Virus record (IMG/VR): IMGVR_UViG_3300045973_000245
Coordinates: 1-62,755 of that record
Length of the DNA: 62,755 nucleotides
Direction: 5' to 3' (one strand)
Origin: a virus
The notes under the pieces are model-generated. The model worked only from the letters and a program-made list of their open reading frames with translations, had not been told where the DNA came from and did not search any database. Each line of letters opens with the position of its first letter. Positions within the stretch are counted from its first letter, which is position 1. The position numbers and the translations under genes are program-made. Shown piece after piece: positions 22,911-31,806 of this stretch.

Positions 22911-23335
22911 AAGCTAAAGCAGTATGTGTAATGCGTACTGACCTAAGAAATAGTGATGGGCACAAAGTACCCAAAGGTAAGCTCATTGCTCAAGGCGGTC
23001 ATGCTTTTGTAGGGATGTTGACTAAACTTATGGGTACGGTGTTAACCTTTGACCCCGATGAATACTATGATGAAAAGACTTTATATTGTCGGCATGGTGG
23101 GGCATTATATGAGTGGCTTCGTGGTTCTTTTACTAAGGTAGTTCTTGGTGTAGATTCTGAAGAAGAACTTTTGAGTATTTATGCAGCAGTGAAAAAAGCT
23201 GGCTTTAATGCAGTTCTTATCACTGATAATGGTTTGACTGAATTTCATGAGCCAACTAATACTTGCATTGGTATCGGTCCTGATTGGGAAGACAAGATAG
23301 ATGCAATCACTGGACACTTGAAAGGATTTCAATGA
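22907..23335 (+). CDS. Peptidyl-tRNA hydrolase, Pth2 family
   Basis: 142 aa. Opens with 'VCVMRTDL' then 'VPKGKLIAQGGHA', the Pth2 lysine/glutamine/His pattern. Later come KVVLGV, EEELLSIYAAVKKAG, TDNGLTEF and 'IGIGP'. It releases peptides from peptidyl-tRNA and recycles tRNA. Pth2 is the archaeal/eukaryotic-type enzyme, unlike the bacterial Pth. It joins the RNA ligase, CCA-adding enzyme and RtcB as tRNA maintenance functions. Confidence 0.82.
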   Translation: MKAKAVCVMRTDLRNSDGHKVPKGKLIAQGGHAFVGMLTKLMGTVLTFDPDEYYDEKTLYCRHGGALYEWLRGSFTKVVLGVDSEEELLSIYAAVKKAGFNAVLITDNGLTEFHEPTNTCIGIGPDWEDKIDAITGHLKGFQ

Positions 23336-23670
23336 AAGCTACAGACCCTAAACGTATCAATGAAGTAGTTGATAAAGATATTAAGTATGATTTAGAAGGC
23401 GACCTTGCTTCAGCAATAAACAAACTTCAAAATCTTTATGAGGAACACTCGGCTAAGTACGAACACCTTGAAATAGAAATCTCAATGGAATCTGATTATG
23501 GTTATGAGTATGTTGCTGTTAAACTTCTTGGTTTTCGTCATGAAACCCCTGAAGAAGTTGCTTCTCGTATGGAAGCTGATGCAAAATACAAACAGAGGCA
23601 GAAGGATAAAGACCTTAAAGAGTTAGAAAGGTTGCAGAAAAAATATGAGAAGACTATCCACAAATGTTAA
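23332..23670 (+). CDS. Hypothetical coiled-coil protein
   Basis: 112 aa from the ATGA overlap. The last 45 residues are a strongly charged coiled coil (KQRQKDKDLKELERLQKK). Function unknown. Confidence 0.55.
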   Translation: MKATDPKRINEVVDKDIKYDLEGDLASAINKLQNLYEEHSAKYEHLEIEISMESDYGYEYVAVKLLGFRHETPEEVASRMEADAKYKQRQKDKDLKELERLQKKYEKTIHKC

Positions 23671-23908
23671 TTACTATATATGGGTTAAGTTAACAAAAGA
23701 AGGACGAGAAATTTATTACGAGCATCACAAGGATATCTATCCTATGCTTCTAAGAGCAGGTTATGGTATTCCTGCGATAGTGGAAGAGGATGGTTGGTCG
23801 AAGTTTCAAATGTGGGATTTCATGCAGATATTTGGTTCTCATATCCATATGGGAATATGTGGTCCAATGGAAACACAGATAGAAATAGAGGTAGAAGATG
23901 AAAAATGA
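23645..23908 (+). CDS. Hypothetical protein
   Basis: 87 aa, starting 26 bases inside the previous gene. Aromatic and His-rich centre, acidic C terminus. Function unknown. Confidence 0.5.
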   Translation: MRRLSTNVNYYIWVKLTKEGREIYYEHHKDIYPMLLRAGYGIPAIVEEDGWSKFQMWDFMQIFGSHIHMGICGPMETQIEIEVEDEK

Positions 23909-24056
23909 TGAGTATTGCCAGCAATGTCGGTGTTATTCATGCTTCCATGACCCAGCAGTGTGTGATGTAGAAGAGAATGAAGCATTTGCTCCTTGCACAG
24001 ATTGCGAAGAAGAGGGTTTTGTAGTGTCATGTAATGCGTGGATGGAAGTAAAATGA
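23898..24056 (+). CDS. Cys-rich zinc-binding microprotein
   Basis: 52 aa with CQQC-x-C-x2-C, then CTDC and two more Cys, nine in all. Likely binds two metals. Overlaps both neighbours. No family recognised. Confidence 0.6.
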   Translation: MKNDEYCQQCRCYSCFHDPAVCDVEENEAFAPCTDCEEEGFVVSCNAWMEVK

Positions 24057-24250
24057 AAGTTGGAGATACGGTTCGTTGGAATGGTAAGACTGTAGGCGAT
24101 GAAGAAATGTCCTACGGCATTGATACTACAATGGTGGGAACTGTAGACGCTACCTTTTTGCAGGGGTTCTATAATATCGCAGTGTCCTTTGATGATGAAG
24201 ATTTTCCGATGGAGACTTTTAATGAAGAAGAATTGGAGATTGTAGAATGA
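24053..24250 (+). CDS. Small SH3-like protein
   Basis: 65 aa, started at the ATGA overlap. GDTVRWNGKTVGDE followed by 'MVGTVDA' and ending EEELEIVE places it in the SH3-like microprotein family; closest to the one at 6.2 kb. Function unknown. Confidence 0.65.
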   Translation: MKVGDTVRWNGKTVGDEEMSYGIDTTMVGTVDATFLQGFYNIAVSFDDEDFPMETFNEEELEIVE

Positions 24251-24516
24251 AACTGTGGGAACTATACCCAAAAGCAGATGCTCCTGGTTATTGGGGATAT
24301 GATTGTTATCATGGCGCGGTAATTCGTGCCAAGACAGAAAAAGATGCTAGAGAAATGATGCCTACTGCTGATGAAGCACCGTATCATTGGGATTTAAAAG
24401 CTGGTGAGAAGATTGTAGATGATAATCCCTGGCTTGACCCACAAAGAACTGCGTGTGTTCAGCTTACTGTAGCAGGAGAAGCGGAAGTAATTATTACAGA
24501 TTTTCATGCGGGGTAG
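24247..24516 (+). CDS. Hypothetical protein
   Basis: 89 aa. 'YWGYDCYHGAVIRAKTEKDAREM' resembles the strand-helix start of small phage proteins that respond to substrate load; no firm family. Starts at an ATGA overlap. Confidence 0.55.
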   Translation: MKLWELYPKADAPGYWGYDCYHGAVIRAKTEKDAREMMPTADEAPYHWDLKAGEKIVDDNPWLDPQRTACVQLTVAGEAEVIITDFHAG

Positions 24517-24519
24517 AGA

Positions 24520-24708
24520 ATGAAAGCACATTTGCACATCACAATGGAGTTACCAGAAGAAACTCGTTTAAAAGTTCCACAAGATATTAACATTATCTTT
24601 GGAACTGATTGTTATGCTTATAAGGGAATTCTTGTAGGAGCGTTGTTTGCAGAATATGATATGTGTTTAGAATGTGCTGAGTATGAAAAGGGAGATTACG
24701 GAGATTGA
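24520..24708 (+). CDS. Hypothetical small protein
   Basis: 62 aa, with a beta-rich start and a CLEC knuckle near the end. Overlaps the TTG start of the next gene. Function unknown. Confidence 0.5.
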   Translation: MKAHLHITMELPEETRLKVPQDINIIFGTDCYAYKGILVGALFAEYDMCLECAEYEKGDYGD

Positions 24709-25370
24709 AAGTAATACTTAAAGCGCGTGTAGGGTCACATCTGTATGGGCTAGACACGCCTGAATCAGATGAAGATTTTCTCGGTGTTTATGTTGCAAGA
24801 ACTTGGGAAGTTCTTAGTCTACATCACAAACCGCAGGAAACAGGTGTAACTAAAGACCCTGACTGTACTATTCATGAAGTAGAAAAGTATATGAAGTTAG
24901 CTGCACAGGGAAATCCGACTGTATTGGAGCTTCTATTTTGCCCCGAATATCTTGAACAAACTTTTGAAGGTGAACAGCTACTTTATTATAGGGATGCATT
25001 TCTAAGTAATCGTGTTAGAGACAGCTATGGTGGGTACGCCTATCAGCAATCTAAGAAACTAGAGACACGTATTAAGCAGGGACTAGAGGGATTTGAACCC
25101 GCAGTAAAGAAGCGTTACGAGAAACACGCACGACATATCTTTAGATTGATGCTACAGGGTGAAGAGTTAATGACAACGGGAACTATAACTCCGCGCGTTA
25201 AAGACCCTGAATCTTTGTTTGCGATTGGGAAATTGCCGCCAGAGAAATTGATTCCTAGATTTGAAGAGGCATATGCAAGGTATAAAGAACTGCCTAGCAT
25301 ACTCCCTGAACAACCAAAGTGGGAAATCTTGGATATTTTGCTGAATGATATAAGGAGAAGAAACTTATGA
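24705..25370 (+). CDS. RlaP-type nucleotidyltransferase (Pol beta superfamily)
   Basis: 221 aa from a TTG start. GSHLYGLDTPESDEDF holds the G-S and D-x-D metal residues of COG3541/RlaP-like nucleotidyltransferases. RlaP-type enzymes are predicted to act on RNA ends and often sit beside RNA ligases. Here RtcB and RNA ligase are in the same genome. The substrate is unknown. Confidence 0.8.
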   Translation: MKVILKARVGSHLYGLDTPESDEDFLGVYVARTWEVLSLHHKPQETGVTKDPDCTIHEVEKYMKLAAQGNPTVLELLFCPEYLEQTFEGEQLLYYRDAFLSNRVRDSYGGYAYQQSKKLETRIKQGLEGFEPAVKKRYEKHARHIFRLMLQGEELMTTGTITPRVKDPESLFAIGKLPPEKLIPRFEEAYARYKELPSILPEQPKWEILDILLNDIRRRNL

Positions 25371-26182
25371 TTCTTTTCAATGGCGTTGAACCAGTTAAAA
25401 AGTTTCCTAATGGGGAGACTCATATTGATACTGATTTGATTATCAATAGAATGAGTCTGAAAGTCAATATTATCTCTTGCAAGTACGAGTCAGATGCAGA
25501 CCTGTTTCAACTAATGTTACTCAAGAGATATACTGACACTCTTTCTTGTGTTTGTCAACTTTTTATTCCATATCTGCCATACAGCAGAATGGATAGAACT
25601 GAAGCCGGTAGTGCTTTCACCTTGAAATATGTGTGTGAGTTTATCAATAGCCTGAACTTCTATGAAGTGCATGTAGTTGAGCCACATTCTGATGTATCAG
25701 TAGCATTGCTAGATAAAGTCAAGGTGCATTTTGTTACAGATAAGTTATTTGAGTATGCCTCTAATTATTGGGGCTTTAACGAGAATGACTACATCTTTTT
25801 TCCAGATGCAGGTGCTAAGAAAAGATACAAAACGTTTAACAGTGAGAATATTATCTTTGGTGATAAGGCTAGAGATTTTTCCACTGGCAAGATTACTGGT
25901 CTTAATGTGATTGGTGACTTCAAGCCGGGTGGGTTAGTTTACATTATTGACGACCTGTGTTCTTATGGTGGAACATTTGTGCTGGCAACAGAGAAACTAA
26001 TGGAAATGGGTGCAAGAGCAGTAATACTTATTGTGGCCCATTGCGAAGATTCTTATCTACAAGGGAAAATCCCTGCTAATAACGATATTATCAAGGTACT
26101 ATCTACTGATAGTATTTACACAAAAGGTTCTGAGGGAAAGCTGACCATCTATAAAGCCAATAAATTTTTGGGGGATAAATGA
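25367..26182 (+). CDS. prs: Ribose-phosphate pyrophosphokinase (PRPP synthetase)
   Basis: 271 aa. FPNGETHI, LPYLPYSRMDR, VHVVEPHSDVS and the PRPP-binding loop VYIIDDLCSYGGT are in order. It makes PRPP from ribose-5-phosphate and ATP. It is translationally coupled to the NAMPT gene that consumes PRPP, a standard two-gene phage NAD salvage unit. Confidence 0.92.
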   Translation: MILFNGVEPVKKFPNGETHIDTDLIINRMSLKVNIISCKYESDADLFQLMLLKRYTDTLSCVCQLFIPYLPYSRMDRTEAGSAFTLKYVCEFINSLNFYEVHVVEPHSDVSVALLDKVKVHFVTDKLFEYASNYWGFNENDYIFFPDAGAKKRYKTFNSENIIFGDKARDFSTGKITGLNVIGDFKPGGLVYIIDDLCSYGGTFVLATEKLMEMGARAVILIVAHCEDSYLQGKIPANNDIIKVLSTDSIYTKGSEGKLTIYKANKFLGDK

Positions 26183-27651
26183 TTAACCCGACGCTGCTCT
26201 GTGACTTTTACAAGATTTCTCATAGGGAACAGTACCCTACAAATACTGAAATGATTTACTCTACTTGGACCCCAAGAATGAGTAGACTCAAAAATGTGGA
26301 TAAGGTAGTTGCCTTTGGATTCCAAGCGTTTGTTAAGAAGTATCTCATTGACTATTTCAATGAGCAGTTCTTTGATAGACCAGTAGAAGCAGTTGTTTAT
26401 GACTATAAGAGGATGATTGGTTTTACTCTTGGGCAGAAAGATGTTAAAGCTGACCATCTAATTGCACTACATAAACTAGGCTATCTTCCTATTAGGATTA
26501 AAGCAGTACCAGAAGGTACAAGGGTTCCACTAAGAGTACCGATGCTTACAATTGAGAATACTCTTCCTGAATTCTTTTGGGTAACGAACTATCTTGAAAC
26601 TCTTATGAGTTGTGAGCTATGGCAGGCAACTACTAGTGCCACAATTGCATATGAATACAAGAAACTTCTAACTTCATGGGCAGATAAGACTAGTGACCAA
26701 CCTGAATTTGTTCAGTTCCAGGCTCATGATTTTTCTATGAGAGGTATGGGCAGTATTGAAGCCGCACAATTAAGTGGTGCAGGGCACTTGTTATCATTTG
26801 TGGGAACAGATACTATTCCAGCAGTTATATTTCTAGAAGAGTATTACAATGCTGACATAGAGAAAGAACTTGTAGGTACTTCTATTCCTGCCACTGAGCA
26901 TAGCGTAATGGAAGCCTACGGTACGGATGAAATGATATCCTACAAACGATTCATTACTGAAGTATACCCAACTGGCTTTGTATCCATTGTGTCTGATACT
27001 TGGAATCTATGGGCAGTGTTAACGAAAGTTATTGCAGGACTCAAGAAAGAAATCATGGCGCGTGATGGTAGAATTGTTATTCGACCTGATTCTGGCGACC
27101 CGGTAGATATTCTTTGTGGAAAAGCTGATGGAGATTCTGTTGAAGAATGCAAAGGTGTAATTGAAATCCTTTGGGAAATCTTTGGTGGAACAACTAATAG
27201 TAAGGGGTTTAAACAACTTGATTCTCATATTGGTGCTATTTATGGGGATGCTATTACTCTGGACCGCGCTAACCTTATTTGTGAAAAGCTTGCGGAGAAA
27301 GGTTTCTCAAGTACCAACGTGGTATTTGGTGTTGGGTCTTATACTTATCAGTACAACACTAGGGATACTTTTGGATTCGCTTTGAAGTCTACCTTTGGTG
27401 TTTTTGGTGGAGAAGAGAAACTCTTATTCAAAGACCCGGTAACTGATACGGCCAATTTCAAGAAGTCTGCAACAGGGCTTGTTACTGTATTGATGAACAA
27501 CAAGACTCATGAGATTGTCTTGCAGGATGGATTAGACCTTCAAGGTCGGGAGTATGCACACAATATGGACATACTACAGGATATCTTTGTGGATGGAAAA
27601 CTAATTGTTGATGATACCCTAGCGAACATTAGGGCAAGATTGGTGGTATAA
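26179..27651 (+). CDS. nadV: Nicotinamide phosphoribosyltransferase
   Basis: 490 aa. It joins nicotinamide and PRPP to make NMN. TEHSVMEAYG, VSDTWNLW, RPDSGDP and IYGDAIT are signature NAMPT blocks, with His in the first as the phosphohistidine. Length is normal for NadV/NAMPT. With PRPP synthetase directly upstream it forms an NAD+ replenishing route, known in phages as an answer to NAD-depleting immunity. Confidence 0.93.
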   Translation: MINPTLLCDFYKISHREQYPTNTEMIYSTWTPRMSRLKNVDKVVAFGFQAFVKKYLIDYFNEQFFDRPVEAVVYDYKRMIGFTLGQKDVKADHLIALHKLGYLPIRIKAVPEGTRVPLRVPMLTIENTLPEFFWVTNYLETLMSCELWQATTSATIAYEYKKLLTSWADKTSDQPEFVQFQAHDFSMRGMGSIEAAQLSGAGHLLSFVGTDTIPAVIFLEEYYNADIEKELVGTSIPATEHSVMEAYGTDEMISYKRFITEVYPTGFVSIVSDTWNLWAVLTKVIAGLKKEIMARDGRIVIRPDSGDPVDILCGKADGDSVEECKGVIEILWEIFGGTTNSKGFKQLDSHIGAIYGDAITLDRANLICEKLAEKGFSSTNVVFGVGSYTYQYNTRDTFGFALKSTFGVFGGEEKLLFKDPVTDTANFKKSATGLVTVLMNNKTHEIVLQDGLDLQGREYAHNMDILQDIFVDGKLIVDDTLANIRARLVV

Positions 27652-27869
27652 TGTATCATCCTCATGTTGACGATAATGTGTGGGTTACTGTTGAAGAAGA
27701 AGATTATGATAGAATCTTTGGCAGTGATAATGGGTTCCCAAATCCATACCAAATAACTATTCCTGGAGTAGTAGTTCATGTATCTGAGAGAGATACTCGT
27801 AGGTATATTGTAAGCACAGTATTTGGAAAACATGGTTTTGAATTTGAAGCTCTAAAGGAGAGAAAATGA
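27651..27869 (+). CDS. Hypothetical small protein
   Basis: 72 aa, beginning 'DDNVWVTVEEEDYDRIFG' and followed by beta strands; SH3-like character possible. Coupled to NAMPT. Function unknown. Confidence 0.5.
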   Translation: MYHPHVDDNVWVTVEEEDYDRIFGSDNGFPNPYQITIPGVVVHVSERDTRRYIVSTVFGKHGFEFEALKERK

Positions 27870-28168
27870 GCACGAATGCGTCCGTAGAAGTTTTTGATGA
27901 GTATGATTCATTGCTTATAACAATCTATAAGCATTGGGACGGTGATTCGCTTGGTGAAAAACTAGAAAAGATTGCTGGTAAGTATACTCTTGTTGATGGT
28001 CTTAGAGGTAATCCAGGTGAGGCTAATGGTATGGGTTGTTTTGCAGCTTCTCTTATCAAAGAATTAAAACAAGAACCTGGAGATATCTACATAGTTACTG
28101 CTGGTGATTATCAGCAGTATAACTACAAGATTAAACCCGATGGGGACAAAATTAAAGTAAGTTCGTAA
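27866..28168 (+). CDS. Hypothetical protein
   Basis: 100 aa. Strands and a helix around 'HWDGDSLGEKLEKIAGKY' and 'NGMGCFAASLIKELK'. Probably a compact alpha/beta domain. Function unknown. Confidence 0.6.
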   Translation: MSTNASVEVFDEYDSLLITIYKHWDGDSLGEKLEKIAGKYTLVDGLRGNPGEANGMGCFAASLIKELKQEPGDIYIVTAGDYQQYNYKIKPDGDKIKVSS

Positions 28169-28177
28169 GGAGCTATT

Positions 28178-28324
28178 ATGTGCTGGCATAAGTGGACAAA
28201 ATGGAGTACTCCTGTTGCTGTTAAATACTATGATGGTTGGATGGATGCTTATGGTTACGACTACGACCAACATAAAACTTGTTTAAAATGTGGCAAAGTA
28301 AAGGTAAGGACGGTGGAAAGATGA
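28178..28324 (+). CDS. Zinc-knuckle microprotein
   Basis: 48 aa after TAAGGAGC. Cys2-x-His4 at the start and H-K-T-C-L-K-C near the end could form one zinc site; Trp/Tyr-rich middle. Function unknown. Confidence 0.55.
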   Translation: MCWHKWTKWSTPVAVKYYDGWMDAYGYDYDQHKTCLKCGKVKVRTVER

Positions 28325-28524
28325 AAGTTTATCAGCTTATAGCAGAGTTACAGAAGTATGACCTGGATACAGAAGTATTCATGTCAATTGACGAAGAAGG
28401 AAACGGTTTTGCTCAATTAGACGTTGCTCAGGAGAATGCTATGGAAGATATGGAAAATGGAGAAATTGTAGATGGTGTTATTCTTTGGCCGGGTGGAGCA
28501 GAATATTGGGAAGCTGTAGAATGA
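28321..28524 (+). CDS. Hypothetical acidic protein
   Basis: 67 aa, started at the ATGA overlap. Opens 'VYQLIAELQKYDLDTEVFMS', a common phage microprotein pattern (helix, D, then strand), with a beta hairpin and acidic end. Function unknown. Confidence 0.6.
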   Translation: MKVYQLIAELQKYDLDTEVFMSIDEEGNGFAQLDVAQENAMEDMENGEIVDGVILWPGGAEYWEAVE

Positions 28525-28691
28525 AAACTAGATGTAAACATGACTGGCCTAAATGGGGAGAACCCTACTTTGTTGATGCAGAGTGGGGTGGTAAACTTCT
28601 TAAGAAGGAATATCAAAGACGAGCCTGTAATAAATGTGGGCTAATAGAGAAAAATTTTATAGGAGATTACTATGCCTTTGAATGTAGATAG
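28521..28691 (+). CDS. Zinc-binding microprotein
   Basis: 56 aa. C5-K-H and RACNKCGLIEK suggest a zinc ribbon like others in the window. Overlaps the RtcB gene by 20 bases. Function unknown. Confidence 0.55.
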   Translation: MKTRCKHDWPKWGEPYFVDAEWGGKLLKKEYQRRACNKCGLIEKNFIGDYYAFECR

Positions 28692-29886
28692 CACACAAAA
28701 ACTGCCGATTAAGATTTGGCTACCTTTGGTAGAGATTCCTATGCCAGAAGATTACATTCTTACTCCGCAGTACAAGATAGATATTGAAGAGGGAGCATTA
28801 GCGCAGGCACATAACCTTGCTAATCTTCCGTTCCTCTATAAGCACGTTGCGCTTATGCCTGATACCCATCAGGGTTATGGTATGCCTATTGGTGGTGTGA
28901 TAGCTGCTAAAGGTGTGGTCATTCCGAATGCTGTAGGGGTGGACATTGGTTGTGGAATGTGTGCATGTGAGACGAGTTTAACTCTTGGGGATATCAACGT
29001 AGAGGATATCAAGTTTATTATGGGTCAGATTCGTGAAGCGATTCCGGTAGGATTTGAACACCATAAAGAACGTCAAGCAGGGCTTCCGTTATTCAACGGT
29101 AATGAAACTGTCATTACTAGGCAAGCAGATTCCGCAGCGTATCAGTTAGGAACTCTTGGTGGTGGAAATCATTTTATTGAAATTCAAGCTGATAGCTGGG
29201 ATAACATTTGGGTGATGATTCATTCTGGCTCTCGTAATCTAGGTCTGAAAGTAGCTGATTACTACAACAAATTAGCAGTTCAGTTGAATGAACGTTGGTT
29301 CTCTGAAGTGCCTAAGAAATGGGAATTAGCTTACCTTCCGATTGAAACCCAGGAAGCAAAAGACTACATGCAGGAAATGCAGTATTGTGTGGAATTTGCA
29401 TTCGCCAACCGTATGCATATGATGAGAGCAATAGAGAAAATCTTTGCTCAGGTTACTGGTGCAACGTTTGAGGATGCAATCAACATTGTACATAACTATG
29501 CTGCATGGGAAAACCACTTTGGACAGAATGTATTGGTACATAGGAAAGGTGCAACTCGCGCTCGTAAAGGTGAGGTAGGTATTATTCCTGGTAGCATGGG
29601 TACTGCATCATACATTGTGGAAGGCTTAGGAAACGCTGAATCGTTTAACTCTTGCTCTCATGGAGCAGGGCGTAAAATGGGCCGCAAAGATGCAACTAGA
29701 AGGTTAGACCTTGATGCAGAGGTTGCAGCTTTAGATGCGCGGGGAATCATTCATGGTGTTAGACATAAAGAAGATTTAGATGAAGCACCTGGGGCATACA
29801 AAAACATAACTGAAGTAATGGATAATCAGGCAGACCTTGTTCAAATCAATGTTCCACTAAGACCATTGGCAGTAATTAAAGGATGA
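28672..29886 (+). CDS. rtcB: RNA-splicing ligase RtcB
   Basis: 404 aa. It seals 2',3'-cyclic phosphate or 3'-phosphate to 5'-OH RNA ends using GTP and Mn. MPDTHQGYGMPIGG, GVDIGCGMCA (metal Cys), GGGNHFIE, HSGSRNLG, and the guanylate His region SHGAGRKMGR are all present. RtcB heals tRNAs cut by anticodon nucleases. The phage also has a classical RNA ligase, giving two sealing chemistries. Confidence 0.95.
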   Translation: MPLNVDSTQKLPIKIWLPLVEIPMPEDYILTPQYKIDIEEGALAQAHNLANLPFLYKHVALMPDTHQGYGMPIGGVIAAKGVVIPNAVGVDIGCGMCACETSLTLGDINVEDIKFIMGQIREAIPVGFEHHKERQAGLPLFNGNETVITRQADSAAYQLGTLGGGNHFIEIQADSWDNIWVMIHSGSRNLGLKVADYYNKLAVQLNERWFSEVPKKWELAYLPIETQEAKDYMQEMQYCVEFAFANRMHMMRAIEKIFAQVTGATFEDAINIVHNYAAWENHFGQNVLVHRKGATRARKGEVGIIPGSMGTASYIVEGLGNAESFNSCSHGAGRKMGRKDATRRLDLDAEVAALDARGIIHGVRHKEDLDEAPGAYKNITEVMDNQADLVQINVPLRPLAVIKG

Positions 29887-30086
29887 AAGTAGGTAATGTA
29901 GTACAGATTCCATTTGTTCATAAAAAAGGAAAAATAAAAGCTGGTGGAGCAAAAGGAATAGTTGTTGAAACAAGAGGTCATTGGCCCCACAAAGAAGTAT
30001 TAGTAGAGTGGTGGAATCTCTATGATAACACCCCGACTTGGGAATCAACTAAAAGATTAACTACTTGGATAGAAGGGATTACTTAA
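29883..30086 (+). CDS. Small SH3-like protein
   Basis: 67 aa. 'MKVGNVVQIPF' and 'GAKGIVVETRG' fit the SH3/KOW-like microprotein pattern. Coupled to rtcB. Function unknown. Confidence 0.55.
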   Translation: MKVGNVVQIPFVHKKGKIKAGGAKGIVVETRGHWPHKEVLVEWWNLYDNTPTWESTKRLTTWIEGIT

Positions 30087-30087
30087 C

Positions 30088-30267
30088 ATGGGTACTTTTG
30101 TTATCGAAGGAATCCTTCAAGCTAACTTTCGTAAGGAAATAGAAGCCGATTCTCTTGAAGATGCAGACTATATTGCTGACGAATTACTTGAAGAGGAAAT
30201 TGAAGACGAGGATATCGTGTGGCCTCCTTATTCGATTGAAATCATAGATGTATCGGAGTCAGAATGA
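30088..30267 (+). CDS. Hypothetical acidic protein
   Basis: 59 aa, strongly acidic C-terminal half; strand-helix-strand likely. Located two bases after the previous gene and overlapping the next. Function unknown. Confidence 0.55.
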   Translation: MGTFVIEGILQANFRKEIEADSLEDADYIADELLEEEIEDEDIVWPPYSIEIIDVSESE

Positions 30268-30515
30268 TTAAGGATATTGCTGGACATGAGGTTAAAGTAG
30301 GAGATACGATTGCTCTTGCTGTAAGACTAGGCAATTCAGCATATCTGTCTACCTATGAAATACTTTCGATTGAAGAAGCTAAAGATAAGTATATGTATAA
30401 TAGGATTCCTGTTAGAGCGAAACAGCTTTCAGCACATTGGGCTAACTATACTGACAGGGATTCTATACTATACGGAGAACTATTTGAAGAAAGAGCATTG
30501 GTGATTTATCCATGA
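30264..30515 (+). CDS. Small SH3-like protein
   Basis: 83 aa. 'IAGHEVKVGDTIALAVR' is a typical opening of small beta-barrel phage proteins. Function unknown; overlaps both neighbours. Confidence 0.6.
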   Translation: MIKDIAGHEVKVGDTIALAVRLGNSAYLSTYEILSIEEAKDKYMYNRIPVRAKQLSAHWANYTDRDSILYGELFEERALVIYP

Positions 30516-30787
30516 AAATTTGGAAGTATGAACTTCTTATGGGTACAACTGTGCTGTCTATGCCAAAGTACAGTAGAGTTATGCATGTGGAAAAACAGGG
30601 TGAGACTCCTTGTATGTGGGTAGAAATAGAAAACCAGTACAATGAACCTGTAGAATATGAAGAACGAACTTTTGTGGTTATTGGTACTGGATGGGAGTTT
30701 GGTGAGCGAGAGATTGGTAGATATGGCTATCATGTTGATACTTGGCTAGACGGTTCTTATGTGTGGCATCTATATGAGAGGTTATAA
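30512..30787 (+). CDS. Hypothetical DUF-type phage protein
   Basis: 91 aa. Begins 'WKYELLMGTTVLSMPKYSRVMHVEKQGETPCMW', then 'FVVIGTGW'. This beta-rich pattern matches the widespread DUF7352-like small phage proteins, whose function is unknown. Family memory is approximate. Confidence 0.65.
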   Translation: MKIWKYELLMGTTVLSMPKYSRVMHVEKQGETPCMWVEIENQYNEPVEYEERTFVVIGTGWEFGEREIGRYGYHVDTWLDGSYVWHLYERL

Positions 30788-31101
30788 TGATAATTGAAGC
30801 ACTACAAAGAGAGTTAGAAGATTACGAGCTAGAGATTTTAAATGCTCGTCTTGATGCTGAAATATTTGTTTACTATTACGACTATGAATCTTATGAAGGA
30901 TATGGAATTGGTATCTGGAAAAAAGGAAATCTTTATGGATATCATTCTATGGGTCATTGCTCCTGCTATGGGCCGGTGGAAGATAATTTTAATCCAGTGA
31001 CTCCTTATACTGAGAGTGAAATGGACAAGATTATAGCTAACGATGATTATAGCTATGACCATGCTCCCGAAGTTTGGGCTAGATTAAAGGAGATTGCATG
31101 A
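30787..31101 (+). CDS. Hypothetical protein
   Basis: 104 aa, rich in Tyr and Glu, with a helical start and a 'YHSMGHCSCYGPVED' segment holding two Cys and two His. Such a 'GHCSCYGP' motif recurs in phage microproteins of unknown function. Overlaps both neighbours. Confidence 0.6.
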   Translation: MIIEALQRELEDYELEILNARLDAEIFVYYYDYESYEGYGIGIWKKGNLYGYHSMGHCSCYGPVEDNFNPVTPYTESEMDKIIANDDYSYDHAPEVWARLKEIA

Positions 31102-31262
31102 AGTTTGATTTTGATACCTGTAAAGGGCTTGCTCTTGAGGCTAAAGCACTCATGGCTGAAGTAGATTTTCTCTGCCATGTGGAAGATAGTGAAGGTCTTA
31201 AAGACCTTTTTATCAGGCTTGGATATGTAGCAAATGATGCTAAAGGATTGTTTAATGAGTAA
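31098..31262 (+). CDS. Hypothetical helical microprotein
   Basis: 54 aa, predicted all helical. ATGA coupling upstream and ATGAGTAA overlap downstream. Function unknown. Confidence 0.5.
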   Translation: MKFDFDTCKGLALEAKALMAEVDFLCHVEDSEGLKDLFIRLGYVANDAKGLFNE

Positions 31263-31806
31263 AGATTTGACAAAAGAGTTTGCTAAGTTACCGATTGAGA
31301 AGAAAGACATTATCTTTGGCGCGGCTTATGACTATGACCTGTTGAATCAGCAGGAGAAGTTGCTTGAAGAACGGCGTAACAAACAATGCCGTGGCGTAGT
31401 TGAAGTGGCTGCTGATACATGGGGAATTGCTGATGCTGATGGACATATACATCTGAATTTTTCTGGTAAGATGGGTGAAGAAGTAGTAGAGATTGAGATT
31501 ACTCGGCAGAAGAAAATTAGTCGTACTCTTAATACGATTGCAGCAGAAGAGTTGCTCCGTGAAAAAGGTATCTACGACTCTTGCATTGAAGAGGTAGTTA
31601 CCTATGAGTTTGACGAAGAGAAAATTATTGAGGCATACGAAGCAGGGAAAATTACTGCCCGAGAACTTGACAACATCTTTACAGAGAAGGTAAGTTATGC
31701 TACAATAGTAAAGACAGACGCGGAAGAAATCAGGGCTTTGGAATCTGCTCGTAAGGCTATAGCCAAGGCAGCTAAGAAGGGAGAAATGGTAGAAATTGGC
31801 AACTGA
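31255..31806 (+). CDS. Hypothetical protein
   Basis: 183 aa. Helical N terminus, beta-rich centre with 'GHIHLNFSGKMGEEVVEIEI', helical C terminus ending in a basic helix. No recognised family. Started at the ATG overlapping the upstream stop. Confidence 0.6.
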   Translation: MSKDLTKEFAKLPIEKKDIIFGAAYDYDLLNQQEKLLEERRNKQCRGVVEVAADTWGIADADGHIHLNFSGKMGEEVVEIEITRQKKISRTLNTIAAEELLREKGIYDSCIEEVVTYEFDEEKIIEAYEAGKITARELDNIFTEKVSYATIVKTDAEEIRALESARKAIAKAAKKGEMVEIGN

